NCBI GenBank assembly: GCA_002633025.1
Contig: NMRB01000455.1
Coordinates: 248,085 to 312,084, forward strand
Origin: Notospermus geniculatus
Taxonomy: Eukaryota; Nemertea; Pilidiophora; Heteronemertea; Lineidae
Direction: 5' to 3'
Length of the DNA stretch: 64,000 nt
In this document: positions 27,096 to 39,260 of the stretch, one piece after another
How positions within the stretch are numbered: the first letter of the stretch is position 1
How the letters are laid out: each line of letters begins with the position of its first letter
The notes under the pieces: generated by a model
The model's input: the letters and a program-made list of their open reading frames with translations, nothing else
The model's database searches: none
What the model was told of the DNA's origin: nothing
Translations under genes and position numbers: made by a program

Positions 27096-27345
27096 AATAA
27101 TAATAATGGCGAGTTCTTATATAGCGCTTCATAGCGTATTACGCTCTCTAAGCGCTTCACACATTATTACCCCAGCCTATGATTCAGAAACCTTTCTGTA
27201 GAAACCAAAGGGCAGCCACAATATAGCGCACACGATGGACATTTCAGGCCAGTTGAGAGTTACAGAGTGGCACGGCCGGGGATCGAACCCACGATCTTCC
27301 GATCATGAGTCCACAGCCCTAACCATTATGCCACCGCATATTTAA
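27096..27345 (-). mobile_element. tRNA-derived SINE (family 2)
   Basis: Read on the - strand, a tRNA-like head (ggtggcataatggttaggg, then B box gggttcgatcccc, at 27345-27279) is followed by a body. The body ends in the motif gcgctatataagaactcgcc and an attattatt tail at 27096-27110. Single copy here. Confidence 0.82.
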
Positions 27346-27856
27346 AGGGGAGGTCTGCACAATCATATTTTACAGTCGTCGTTATCAGACCATAAGCACT
27401 GCATACATCTCAGATACACGTGATGCTTGCAACGATTCAACTCAAGAGTTAATACCATGTCATAAAATCACCAGATAAGTAGGAGAGATTGCCAAAAGAT
27501 ATTACAGATAAAGTATCTTTTGCGATCGTAACTCAAACCCTAACAGGAAAGCTCTCAGGTTTATTTGGTGCAGTTGTAACATTCCGATTTTTACGACAGG
27601 ATGTGACCTTGACTTTCAGCAAAGGTTAAAGGGACCATACCCAGAAGGTACGAGGTCCGTGACCAGTAGGTATTGCTACATGTAACTGATCATTAAACTG
27701 ACCATATTTGTCATGTTTCTTTGAATTTGGTAGACACTTGCTCTTCTGGCTAACCAATAGAACTTGCAATTTGCTTCGGACACTGCAACGGACTTTAACT
27801 GAAAGAGTTAAACTGCCGCTATCAACTTGGTATTGCACCAAAACTCTTTGTAAATA

Positions 27857-28056
27857 TGTGTGGCGGTCTAGGAAAACCTGTCGGATGTTGCTGAATGATC
27901 AACAAGGGCTGTCAGATTGCCTGTGCATTGACCTGCCACTGTTAACGTGTTACGTACATGTAGTACAGTTCAGCTATTGAAATGTGTGGGTTCACCAAGG
28001 CCATTTTAACATTTTCCTCAAATGCAACATCCAACGGATTTTTCTAGACGGCCTCA
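27857..28056. mobile_element. MITE (ggcggtctaggaaaacc family), copy 2, inverted
   Basis: Left end tgtggcggtctaggaaaacc; right end ggatttttctagacggcctc. Internal gttacgtacatgtagtacag and gtgtgggttcaccaaggcca are the reverse complement of the inside of copy 1. Confidence 0.82.
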
Positions 28057-29440
28057 CATACATGTAAATCTCTGGTGGTTCACTAGTTCATATTTAATTT
28101 ACTTCTTGATCCACCAAAGGGAGAAAATGTATGTTAATTTCCTAATTCAATACAAACATCGCCAAATCGGGTCAAAAATTGGCAAGCTGGACTTGCAGGC
28201 TAACCACAATATGACTGGGGCCGGGTTTCTCTGAGTGTACAGTCACCTTATTATTGAACATGTGTGATGGCAATTACTAGAGCATTGTTGAGTTAATGAA
28301 TGACCCACATTGTATTCTTCTTTCAAATTGATAGTTGGACCCTAGATGTGCCTGGCATTCTCAGAAATATCAAAAGTAGACTTATTTGCATTCCTATTGC
28401 AAAGAATGTCAAATGGAATCATTGCAAGGGTTCAAAATCGGAAGTGAGCGGTGCTGGAAGTGGAACTTCCACCGACTGGGAAACTACAGGTGAAAAGCCA
28501 GTTTTCATCATTCGCGCCAGGAAAAGTGAACCGAATAGCTCTCGTGGCCAGCAAAACGGGTGTGGTAGATCATAATTTATCACCATAAACCACTGCCCTG
28601 GCTTTCTATGTCACATCAGATGAATTTTATGATGCACATGTATGTAACTGTTAACACAAATCAATAAAATCCCCCCAGTTTTATCACTCACCAGAGCAGG
28701 CCACCACCACGCATGAAGTGCTGTATTTAATTACGTGTTTTAATAGTGAGGTTGCTCGGTGCAGGTTCATCAAACTAATTTAGGTTAATGCCATTGTTTG
28801 ACTTGGCATGGAAACAGACTCAGGCAGGATGGAGGCTCAGTTACATCATGTCAGCAATCTCTTGATGACTTTAGTTTTGATGACCTTTGCACTCAATGGC
28901 AAAGAGCACCCCATTCATGTCATTACATCCCCTGCCTAATGCTGTACGAGACAAATGCCCCAATGAGTTATTTCGTTTCTGGGTCACCACAGCAACTCTG
29001 GAAGCACAGAGCATCAGGGCACCCATCATCAAAAATTCCCACATGGAATGGGTTAATGCTTTTCCTGTACTGTGAGGAAATTCTTCAAAGGATTACATCA
29101 ACACTGTTGGACAGACACGCCTACACAAGGACCGTTCTAATAGAAGCAACTACAATGTACATGACTGCATTGTGCATATCGAACTTCAATAGTTTGACAT
29201 ACTCTTAATAGAGGGCAGCATGATCTAGCAGCATGAAATCTGCATTGAGCATGGACCCAAAATGTGACAGAGGTAAATTCAAGCAGGTTCACTGGAGGTA
29301 CAGCCTCCCACTGATATGTATCAATTTTAAATCTGACGAGGCATCCTTCGACATTGCTTCCCGCATGTTCAATGTCGTCAGTGGATAGGCCAATCTACAC
29401 ACATTGTTCATGTCTCTTGCTGCACAAAAGACGCCAGAAA
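28057..29440. other. No gene recognised, downstream of the SWIB gene
   Basis: A 136-codon + strand open frame at 28798-29208 has no family resemblance and starts without a good context. AATAAA on the + strand at 28664 is isolated. Confidence 0.4.
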
Positions 29441-29446
29441 TTTATT
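29441..29446 (-). promoter_or_regulatory. Candidate polyadenylation signal of the SWIB gene
   Basis: AATAAA on the - strand, about 72 nt downstream of the stop codon at 29518; spacing is normal for a short 3' UTR. Confidence 0.5.
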
Positions 29447-29517
29447 CAGACAGATCACTTGCAACTGGAGCAGTACACACGATACCAGTACACCAGTAAA
29501 CACCACTACACCAAGAC

Positions 29518-32500
29518 TCACCTCAAATGATTCTTAAGGTATTTCATCATTCCAAATGTTTTAATCCTCTTTTTTCCTGGAAGTGGACAAACTTAAGATT
29601 TAAATCCCAATATTCCTAGGTTTTATCCGAAATCGACATTAAACAGTGGAGACAACACACCACATCTTTTATAAGCACTACACATCACATTTATACCCTA
29701 TCCCTTTATTTTTTCTTACTTGCATCAGAAAATAATTGCAACACTGTTGTGCAACACAAGAGTGGAAGTTTCCCACAATGACATCAGATGGCAGCACGTA
29801 CTGGTCTGCCTGGTTCTTCACTTACCGAATACTTTTAGAAGTTGATCATCACAGATCATGAATTGTCTATTTTTAGGATCCTGCAGGTTTCTTTCTTTGA
29901 TGATGTCCCACATTGTCTTTACGACATCTTTCCTCGCCATCTGAAAGGTGAGGTACATGTAGATTGGACACTAAAGCGAAGGGTCTATTAATAGTAAACA
30001 TAAAGTCATCTCCAAGTCTCGCAAATTTTCGACCCCAAGCGGGGTCTTCCTCAAGCAGTTTCTAGTAGAGATCCCAGAAAAGTACTTGTGGAAGACCCCG
30101 GTTGGGGTTGAAAATTTGCAAGATTTGGAGACGACTTTATGTTTACTATCATTTTATGTTATGTTTACTATCATTTTGTGTGTCGTTTTTTCTGCTCTAT
30201 GTTGGATAAAGGAAAGGGTCTAGAATGCAGTTCTTGAAGACGTCACAGAGGTTTTCTCTCCACATGTACTGCAGGATGAAATTGGGAATGCCCGGAGAAA
30301 ACCTGCGCTGTCAGGGAGAGTCAGCCGGCATCTCTATCACAGGAGGACCAGTTCAACCAGGAATCTACCCCACAACCTCAGAGGTGACAGGTGCCAGTGT
30401 TTCCACTTCACCACACTGACAGCACATATGTGACCCGGCACAATGAAATGAGTCGGAAGTCACATATGTGACCCGGCACAATGAAATGAGTCGGAAGTCA
30501 CAGAAGACCGAAGATGACACCAAACAACTACAGAAATCGACAAAGTCAAATTTCACAATGGGCAGACAATCCTGAAATCAACGAACCGTTGGTGTCAAAT
30601 TGGAGATGTTGGGTCGTCTTCTGAGCGCGTTCCGACTCATTTTGTTGTGCCGGGTCACATATCTTGATGGAATAGAATTCCAAACTCACCTTGTCACTCC
30701 CTACAATAGCAGCCAGTTCTGGGGTTAGATCACAGGGTCGACTGTACACAGAGTTCCCTGAAAGATAGAGAGGATACCATTATCATTTGTCACAAACAAT
30801 TGATCTCTTATTGATGTCAAAGTGTGCAACGTTTACCAGCACTAAACATGGCTTTGGGAGTTTGCTACAACAAGGACGTCCCTGTACTTGTGGCCCCCTC
30901 ACCGTTAGACAGGTGGTATAATAAGTTTTCACACGAGTAGCCACACAACTCAAAGAGGCCATGCAGAACCATCTTCCTGATAATGATTGCCCATGGTTCC
31001 TGTTAGATTGTGAAGTTTCTCTAACTCACCCGATGCTCTTGGTTTCTTAGCTTTATCAGATTTCTGAAAAAGAGCAAGTTGCTTTGAATGACTGACATAT
31101 GAATAGGATATCTAGCCACTTGAAAATACAGAATTTGGTCCATGGTTGACGATACCACACATGATGAAATCAGAAAAAGCAGATGTTGTAGGACCTGATT
31201 TTCACAGCAGATATTACCGTAAAACTATTATTTAGGAGCCACGGTGGTGTAGTGGTTCAGGTCTCTGACTAGCGGTCAGAGGGTCGAGGGTTCGAATCCC
31301 ACTGGGTGTGAGACTTTGGGAAAGTTTCTTTGCCTCATTGGCCTCTCTCCACCCAGGTGTATAAATGGGTACCGGTCGGAAATGCTCAGATTGTAGCGCT
31401 GAATGAGCCGCTCATCTGAGTTCTACTGAAAGGTTTCAGGATAGACTGGGGTTAAAGTGTAAAGTCAGATGACACCTCTACCGTTGTTGATATCAGACTA
31501 TCAACCCAAACTTTAACTTTTTTTAACTTTTCAGAGCCAGAAGCCAACAAGAACGTGCACCAGTCCACACACGATGACCAAACTGACGCCACTTACTGCC
31601 TGTCTCTTGACTTTCTTGGCAGATCGATGTCGAGTACGACCACTGTCCTCTTCTTCTTGCAACTGACGTGCGAGTTCTTCATCATCCAGATCCTGAAAGA
31701 AAGGACTAAGATACATACTGCAATCCTGAAACACACTTCGCAGAGAGTGTGTTATATTAACTATTCATTATCCAACAAGACATAGAAAATGTTGTTGGAA
31801 GCTGCTGAAGTGTCTAAACCCCCTTTCAACAGGGTCTTCCAACATCTTCAACAAGTTGCCAGAAATAGGAAGAATGGGAGGCCTGTATGTCTTCAATACT
31901 TTCCAAGGATTTCCTTTCTGCTGGGGTAGAAACATACCATACATGCAGAACAGAGCAAACCAGACAAGACAATGATGAACATTTAAAACATCTTGGTGTC
32001 CCTGCCGATCACACGAGTATTTCATTACCTTCTCCGTATCTGACGACTTTGCTTTTGTGCTGGCTTTTGATTTGGGCTGGAGAAAAGAGAATCACGCTTT
32101 CAATATCTTTACTCACTGAAGAGTTGTACAGGATGAACACTTGCTAAAATAGGAGTCACTCTCAGTTTGAATCCCAAGTGTAATTATTGAGACAAGGATG
32201 AGTTGCGTTAGCGCGCCTCATTTAAAATAACAAAGATAGAGAAAGTCGGTGGAAATAGCTTACTTTGGCCGCTGATTTCTTTGCTGCTGGTTTTGCTCTT
32301 TTCTTAGGAGGTTCCTGTAAATAACACAATGACCTTGAGGCAACAGTTACAGCAATAGTACAGCAATTAACCAATGAATTACTCGCTCACTTAGGATGTA
32401 GGACAACACATATGAATTACTCGCTCACTTAGGATGTATAGGACAACACATATCTCTAACCTTTATATCAGGAACGTCAGAATCACTATCTGACGAAGAA

Positions 32501-33533
32501 TTGACATCATTGTCAGATGCTGTTCCATTTTCACCATTCTTGTCATCTTCATCATCAGATTCCTCGCTTTTCTCTTGGATCAGTTCAATAAGGATTTCAT
32601 CTATTTCTTCTTTCCTGAAAAAAACACAAAATCCATTTACCACAGACACCGACAAGACTGCCTAGGGCTACATGCCAAGTAGGCTGACTACAGAACATCC
32701 CTAGCTCTGTCGATCTGTTGCAGAGGCTGAGAAGCTTTAATATCCAAAAGTCTCATGTTATTGTTACTGAAGAGACCACTTTCGAAAGACAAACCCAGGC
32801 CAAAGTAGGCCTAAAAGGCAATCACTCAGTCAGGGCGCAGCCTAGACCAGCCAGGGCTCATAGGCTAGGCCTACGTACACTGTGTACATGATGTATTGTT
32901 GGGGTCAAGTCAAGTATAGCGGACAAAGTCGTGGGAAGTGACACATCTTCCATACATTGCCGCTTATTCCGTGTACATACATGTACACACTCAGTGCACT
33001 TCCCACGACTTTGTCCGCTATACCCGACTTGAGCCGTATTGTTGTAGGCCTATGTCGATGTGCATTTTGCCTTGCAGTGCCTGAATCAGCCTGAGTCAGA
33101 GTGACTGTACATTTTGTCCCACACCACACACCGACACAAATTGCTGCTGTCGTCAATCTCCACATCCACGCTGTAGCTACTGTGACTGAATTTGGCGTAC
33201 CCACCGCTAGGCCCACGAACAAAGGCATGTGACTGAGCTGAGCGTCGGTATTTTTGACGTTATGGACCCCATTCTTACCTGTCCGTGAAATCGGCATCAA
33301 ACTGTTCCTCGAGTTTGTTGCGAACTTTTCTGGACGTGAGACCCGACAAGTCGTTGTCCTTTACTACAGCTGAAACACAATACATGATCGTTATGTTGGG
33401 TTTTGCTGATTCCACAACACTAAATCTCTAACGTGCCCAAAAATGTGAGAAAAGTACAAACAAAAACCACTGAAAAAACGACTTTTTTACCGGCAATCGC
33501 CTCGCGAAGTTGTTTTTCTGTGATGTCCGCCAT
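29518..33533 (-). CDS. DEK_C and SWIB domain protein (UAF30/TRI1-like), complete, 10 exons
   Basis: Nuclear protein of the kind annotated as upstream activation factor subunit (yeast UAF30/TRI1 relatives); the SWIB fold occurs in SWI/SNF and MDM2 proteins and is thought to act in transcription or chromatin. Exons in order: 33533-33491, 33369-33279, 32614-32461, 32314-32264, 32076-32029, 31692-31597, 31063-31030, 30757-30690, 29940-29826, 29576-29518 (stop). All junctions are in phase; total 252 residues. Residues 1-58 (MADITEKQLREAIA, LTSRKVRNKLEEQF, EEIDEILIELI) fit a DEK C-terminal-type helical domain. Residues 60-96 are an acidic Ser/Asp stretch and 97-129 a Lys/Pro/Ala-rich stretch. DLDDEELARQLQEEED follows, and 179-250 is SWIB (RPC.LTPELAAIVG, DVVKTMWDIIK, LQDPKNRQFMICDD, KTFGMMKYLKNHL). 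The start ATGGCGG sits in a YY1-like context. An AATAAA lies 72 nt past the stop (29446-29441). Confidence 0.92.
29991..30149. repeat. Palindromic element (gaccccggttggggtcgaaa family)
   Basis: Left arm atagtaaacataaagtcatc then gcaaattttcgaccccaagc; right arm gaagaccccggttggggttg then gactttatgtttactat. It lies in the SWIB-gene intron upstream of exon 29940-29826. A half copy with gaagaccccggttggggtcg is at 23968-24036. Confidence 0.82.
31232..31533 (+). mobile_element. tRNA-derived SINE (family 1, copy 1) in the SWIB-gene intron
   Basis: A box tggtgtagtgg at 31245-31255 and B box ggttcgaatcc at 31289-31299 mark RNA polymerase III promoter elements, followed by a body shared with the copy at 54031-54318. 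It lies in the intron between exons 31692-31597 and 31063-31030, antisense to the gene. It is not an intact tRNA gene: the body continues for more than 200 bp and the head does not close as a clean cloverleaf. Confidence 0.88.
32904..33033. repeat. Palindromic element in the second intron of the SWIB gene
   Basis: Left arm caagtatagcggacaaagtc then gtgggaagtg; right arm cacttcccac then gactttgtccgctatac. About 31 bases pair almost perfectly around a 56 bp loop rich in tacatgta. Confidence 0.85.
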
Positions 33534-33846
33534 GATGTTGTGTGTGTTGATGTGATCTCCGCCATGGCCGTGACCCTGCCGAAGACAAAATCCTGTCATT
33601 GCGGCCGCGAGTCGTTTCGCCCTGAGACAACTCCTTGCAGTCTTTAGCGATGGGCCATTCAACGCGGTAGCCGGACTATGTGTATTTCCTCCTTTTACAA
33701 CGGGCAGGCCACCAGAAATGATGACACAACCTTTTCTCCTGCAGGCCCGTAGCAGCCGTCTGATGAGTGGGATCCAGGGTTGACAGATTTAAGTGCTTTA
33801 GATGCATTTTCCTGGGATCTGAGAGCAAAAATATGGACATATAAAA

Positions 33847-33861
33847 NNNNNNNNNNNNNNN
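33847..33861. other. Assembly gap (15 N)
   Basis: Fifteen Ns about 310 bp upstream of the SWIB gene start. No duplication of flanks is visible here, unlike the single-N junctions. Confidence 0.99.
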
Positions 33862-36800
33862 GTACCAAACTCGTTCCCAGAAGGCATTTCGCTCCACAAT
33901 ATGGCGGTCGCTAATAATGCCTCTGGAAACAAACGCCCTCTTCACTTCTGCAAGATTCTTGCAAAACCACTTTCCAGATTAAAATAAAGCGTGAAACGCA
34001 TCCAATGACTTTGATAATCGTTATTATTTCATTCTATAGCCACAAACTGGGATAATATGGAGGAAAACATTAATTTGATGTTAGGAATTTTGCGCACTAC
34101 TTCGAGCAAATGCCGTGAGCCGTCTCGGCGCTCGACCAATCAGAGGCCAGATACTCGGCACATGATATCCGTGTTTGAAAACATTGACACGTGCTACTGT
34201 TTCTATTTGCTCCTTTAGACCTACTGACGTGCACTTTCGATTGTTCAAGCTAAAAACCGTGGTTTGCGTAGTTGAGAGGCATCCAAAACACTTGTAATTC
34301 AGCGTTTTCACTGGACTTTCCAGTGCTGGCAGCCCAATCGTGGGCGCCGCCATGTTGAACATGTTGAATGTGACGTCATCACTCGCGGAAGATCTGGAAG
34401 TAGTTCGGCCGTATGTTGGCAGAGTCAGTATAGCGTAACGTAGTGGAGCACTGACCTCTGCGAAGGAGTGTGGGTTCGTTCCTCGAGAGTTTGTTATACG
34501 TGTGTAATGCATGGATTTCACTGTGTGTACTTTTTTCCAAATTTTCGCAATATTTGTATAAGCTACAGAACTTTCAGGATTGAAATACAGGTTTCTAAGG
34601 TACTGTTCGGTTTCCATATTTATTTATTTTGAGGATTTTATAGTATAAGGAAAGTGAGGGGATCTGGACGGAATAGATTTTATTAGTTTGCAAGTTTAGG
34701 TAGGTATAAATTTTGAAAACAGCCTGGAAATAGGGACATTTTAGTGTGTTTTAGCCTATTTTTGGTGGCTAATCTTCCTCTTCCGTCCAGATCCCCTCAC
34801 TTTCCTTATACTTCTAAGCTTGTGATTCATACAGGTGGTGTGCATAATGAAGGATGGATGCCCTTATGATACTTGAATTTGCTCCAGACGAAGAGGAGGA
34901 ACTACACAATGAAGTACACAGAAGACAGTTGAGGGTGTCAGGGATAGAGAAAACCCTTTGGAAGAACTGTCGGATCCGATTTTTTTAAACGCTTCAGAAT
35001 TTCCAAAGGACATTTCAATGGCTACAAATACATGCTCTTAATCTTTAGACTGGTACCCTGTCTTTATAGATGGCTGAAAATATAAAGACAGGAACGGGGC
35101 GCCATTTTGAACCATATTGATGACGTAGTACATTCTATTTTTAGCACTCCTCGGGGTATTTCCCAGTACTATGTCCAGCTTTCAATAAACCCTGCTTTGT
35201 TCCGCCGAAATTTTCTTGGAGTTTACCTCATGATCTAGGCCTACTCGCACTCCAGCAGAAGGACAAACCACCAGAGTGGGGGAGGCATGTGATGGATGCA
35301 AGCAAGGCCTACCACAACGGCACACTTGTGCACTGCTGCTGCTGTGTGCACTGCATGCAGAGTTAAGGCCTATCTGCCCTCACAAAAACGAGACGAAAAA
35401 ACAAAGGACTCCCAGTATGCCTACATACAGTTCATACCGCGAAAAAACTCACGCCGCCTCCCTCGTAAACCTACCAGTTTCCAACCCCAGTGAGTCGAAC
35501 ATAAATTAATCCATGCTGCTGTCACGTCAGTAGTCAGTTTATGCAGTTCAACCGTCAAAATACACGTGTTCCAGGCTATATTTAGAACAAATTCATGACA
35601 TTTCCACTCTCCACGCATAAAAAGCGTCTCCACGCATAGAACCTGCGCAGAAATGTGCGCAGATGTGGAAAAACGATCAATACAAAATGGTGGTCCGTGC
35701 TTGTCGTAATAGTGCAGTAGAGCGTAGCGCCACGTAGCGGAACGACAAGGAACTAGTCTACTTAATCTTATCAGTGAAGAACTACGTCAACCTACCCGAC
35801 GGTACAACACATTTACACCACTCCAACATCTGGCGATTACTCTTCGATTTTACGCGAATTTTACGGGCATTTCAACATGTGACAGGAGGTACCTGTGGTG
35901 TGTAGCAAGCGGCTTGTGGAGAGCTACATGTACAGTCATGGACATAAATTTTGTCGTCACCTAATACCGTGAATATTTCAAATACTACTGGGCCAATTTT
36001 AACACGGTTTGTTCTACATGAAAATACATCTTATTTGTTATATTTCTGCATCAAAATTTTGGAAATTTGGCGATGTCATAATTATGTAATACCTCATCAG
36101 AAAAAAATCTAAAAATCAACTTTTTCATTATGTAACTTTTAATTGTTCATCAATTCTAACGGTGATTTATCTTAGTTAATACATAATTTATCCATGATGA
36201 TTAAAATATGAGTTGGTCGACTCCATTTGAGAATAAAATGGCGGCAAGGCCAGTCATAACTGAGACAGACAACCGGGGACACATGGAACCATGGACACAT
36301 AGAACCCTGCATACAAATAACTGTCTTTAGGGGCGCAAAGGACCCGGGATACATAGGGATGACCCCCTCGCAGTGAATAGAACATGTTCTATTTTGGCGA
36401 GCGACTCTCGACAGGAATTGTAATGCATTTATGTGAGCTACAGTCGCGCGTCGTATATTTTCGACATTTTGACGTCGCAGTGTTTGCGCGCAGTACCAGT
36501 CGCAACTTGGATGGCTCAGTACGTTAAAACAGACCGGCAGATACACCAAGTGTATATACATTCCGAAAGAAAAAGGTAACATGACTTCTGTAAGTAGAAG
36601 ATTTCGGAAAAATAGCGAAGTCTGTAACCTCGGGGAGTCAATTTGTACGCAATGTTGCAGATTTTTTATTTTTTGCGGATGGTTCAGAGAAACAGTTCCC
36701 AACTACGATTAAAGAATACGATCGCTTCAAAAATTCAAGGGTGGATAGGAGATATCTTAGGCTTTCATACAGGCCGATTTTATTCATTTTCGGCCAGGAG

Positions 36801-37033
36801 CTGTTTAGAAAAAAACGACGAACGCGTCAATTCAGGAAGTGAATTTGACGTCACACGTAACGGCGCCGTCAGGGATGAAATTCGTTCACCGTTTCAAAAG
36901 TCCTGCGGCGACATTTTCAATACTCTCATAGCTAACATTTGTATTGCAATAGTGTCACTTGGCAAGTCCCTTTGGGATAAAGTGTCGATATAGTCCAAAA
37001 GAAAGCAACATCGCCAATTCAACGGTTTTTCTA
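33862..37033. other. Mostly non-coding; weak transposon traces
   Basis: A 178-codon - strand frame ending upstream at 34617 begins METEQYLRNLYFNPESSVAY, which faintly recalls the N-terminus of retroelement integrase-like proteins, but the rest does not fit. At 35930 tacagtcatggacataaat starts an AT-rich stretch that looks like the end of another Tc1-type element. Otherwise nothing. Confidence 0.35.
34643..34811. repeat. 169 bp element with perfect 30 bp inverted ends
   Basis: Left end gtataaggaaagtgagggga (34643-34672) is matched by its exact reverse complement ending ...tcactttccttatac (34782-34811), 30 of 30 bases. The inside has gttttagcctatttttggtg. Perfect arms suggest a young insertion. 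Confidence 0.85.
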
Positions 37034-37035
37034 TA

Positions 37036-38694
37036 CAGTTGAGGTTAGAAGTTTACATACAGTTTGGTGAAAAATATTCAACTCAAATTTTCAAAAGGTT
37101 TTATTGTTCTTACAAATACTTTTTTCATGGGGAATTATACTTTAGATGTCTACTTTCTTTTCTTGCTTCATTCATTGATTACAGTTTGTTTATTTCAGAA
37201 TTATGTAACATAGTTCTTTATTTCCCAGAAATACAGTGGTTCAAAAGTTTACATACACTATACATTAGTACTTGTAGCATTGCCTTTTACTGCCAGAACC
37301 TGACTAGGACATGTAGGATAACCATCAACAAGTGTCTCCCAATACTCTTGGGGAATTTGGACCCATTCCTCTTGACGGTAGTTATGTAACTCAGTCAAAT
37401 TTGTTGGTTTCTTGCTCTGACTCGTCTGTTAAGGTCATCTAAAAAGTTTTCAACAAGATTTTAGTCCGGACTTCACGAAACTCACTCTAAAACCTCCCCC
37501 CTGTTGTCTTTAAACCATTTGTTGACTACTTTTGCTCTGTGCTTAGGATTGTTGACTGATTGATTGTTCCAATCAGCCCAAGCTTCAACGATTTGGCAGA
37601 GGCCTTGACGTTGTCATCAAGAATCTTGATGTAATCGTCTTTCTTCATGATCCCATTGATCTTCTGGAGTCTTCCCGTGCCGGATGCAGCAAAGCAGCCC
37701 CAAAGCATGATGCTAACACCACCATACTCGAAGGTCGGGATGGTGTTCTTTGGGTTGAAGGCCCCGCCCTGTTCACGCCAGACGTACTTCTGGTCATTAT
37801 GACCAAAAAGTTCCATTTTCATTTCGTCAGACAGCAGAACCTTCCTCCAAAATGCTGATTCTTTGTATTGATGCCCCTTTCCAAACTTCTCTCTTGATTT
37901 TTGGTGCCGATCTTTGAGCAGTGGCTTCTTCCTTGCGCGGTACCACTTCAGTCCATGTCGATGCAGAATACGCTTCACCGTAGATCCTGACACACTCAAT
38001 CCTGCATCTTGGAGATCCTTGCAGAGGTGCTTTTTTGGGTGACCTGTGGTTGATTTTCACATTTGCACTAGTGTCTGTTAGTTTTTGGGGGTCAGTTTCC
38101 CGTTTCTTTCGCTCCTTGGCTTGGTCAATGTGGTCCTGAGGTCCTTGTACTTCCTGACGATGGTATAAACGGAAGCCCTGGGTACCCTAAACTGGCTAGC
38201 AATGTGGCCTAATGAGGACCCTATCTTGTGAAGATCAACCACACGCTTTCTAAGGTCTTGGCTGTACTGTTTGGATTTTCCCATCTTGTCCTAATAGTTC
38301 TGACTGTAGGAAAGGGCGAGACACTATAGAAATGCCTTCTCATATAGCCGCTAGGGGAGGTCCCGAGTTATTACATAACTGATGTGGTGACCAATGACCA
38401 GTAAAATGACTGCAAGGTACCAGTCATCAATTTTTCGGAGATTTGAGGTTGTGTTTTTAGAGTTTGACTAGGTGTATGTAAACTTTTGAGCCACTGTATT
38501 TCTGAGATCGAACAAATTATGTTACATAATTCTGAAATAAAGAAACTGTAATCAATGAATGTAGCAAGAAAAGAAAGTAGACATCTTAAGTATAATTCCC
38601 CGTGAAAAAAGTATTTGTAAGAACAATAAAACCTTTTGAAAATTTGAGTTGAATATTTTTTACCAAAGTGTATGTAAACTTCTGACCTCAACTG
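37036..38694 (-). mobile_element. Tc1-type DNA transposon with IR/DR ends
   Basis: The 1659 bp element is flanked by TA at 37034-37035 and 38695-38696. Termini are cagttgaggttagaagttta (left) and its reverse at the right, with the outer direct repeat ending gaagtttacatac. A second, inner copy of that core (caaaagtttacatacac, about 37243-37260, and its mirror at about 38472-38490) lies 200-215 bp in. This gives the inverted-repeat/direct-repeat layout known from fish Tc1 elements such as Sleeping Beauty. Arms are about 220 bp. The transposase is inside on the - strand and is broken. Confidence 0.95.
37500..38284 (-). pseudogene. Tc1 transposase, frameshifted
   Basis: From the ATG at 38284 the frame gives MGKSKQYSQDLRKRVVDLH and a helix-turn-helix (SQFRVPRASVYTIVRKY), then breaks near 38078. 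After a garbled second HTH the frame resumes at 37999 with SVSGSTVKRILHRHGL, AFWRKVLLSDEMKMELFG (first catalytic Asp) and GGVSIMLWGCFAASGTG. It breaks again where the second catalytic Asp motif (DNDPKHT in relatives) should be; only an NPKH-like trace is left around 37530. So at least two frame breaks and loss of the D-N-D motif; not active. Confidence 0.92.
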
Positions 38695-39260
38695 TAGGTA
38701 CTGAAATTATACGTCAAATTCAGTGGTGCGGCGTAACGTTCTTTATTTCTTCCGCTGCCTTCAGCGAACCTTTTCCCAATGGTGCAGACATTTACTTTCC
38801 CGTGAATAGGCGCCTTTATCTGAAGTGGATAGACGTTTGACATTTCTGTCGGGAGTTGGCTGACAGAAAGTGTCGACATAATCTATATTGCGGAGTAGCG
38901 CCCTGACTTTGCATATTCTCTTCAAAAGTGAACTTTTTAGGCCTGGATAAAACAATGTTGTAAGTGGGAGTTTCCCATAATTATGTGACGGTTTCTATGT
39001 GTTTGAGTAGGCCTACTGAATACAGATCTTACTCCAAAATAGGCCACTGGCTGTGTTAACAACATTGGAAAGACGTTCGCTGATGAGACAAAATTAAACG
39101 AAGATAAATTCGAAAACGCTACCTTTCTTTGATATGCAAGCAAGATACCTACTGAATTGTGCAAGCACACACAAACGGAAATATGACGTGCCCTCTTTTG
39201 ATCCGGCTAGTCCTCTGCCCTTTTTCTGTTCAGATCTTCGAACGGTTGCTTCTGACGTTC

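Noticed and set aside
28798-29208. 136-codon + strand open frame
   Set aside because: No recognisable domain, non-ATG start, and it lies downstream of the SWIB gene on the other strand.
31232-31310. tRNA gene
   Set aside because: A and B boxes are present but the sequence continues into a conserved body shared with 54031-54318, so it is a SINE head.
34081-34617. 178-codon - strand frame starting METEQYLRNLYF
   Set aside because: The first 30 residues faintly recall a transposon protein, but the remaining 140 show no domain and the sequence reads like non-coding DNA.
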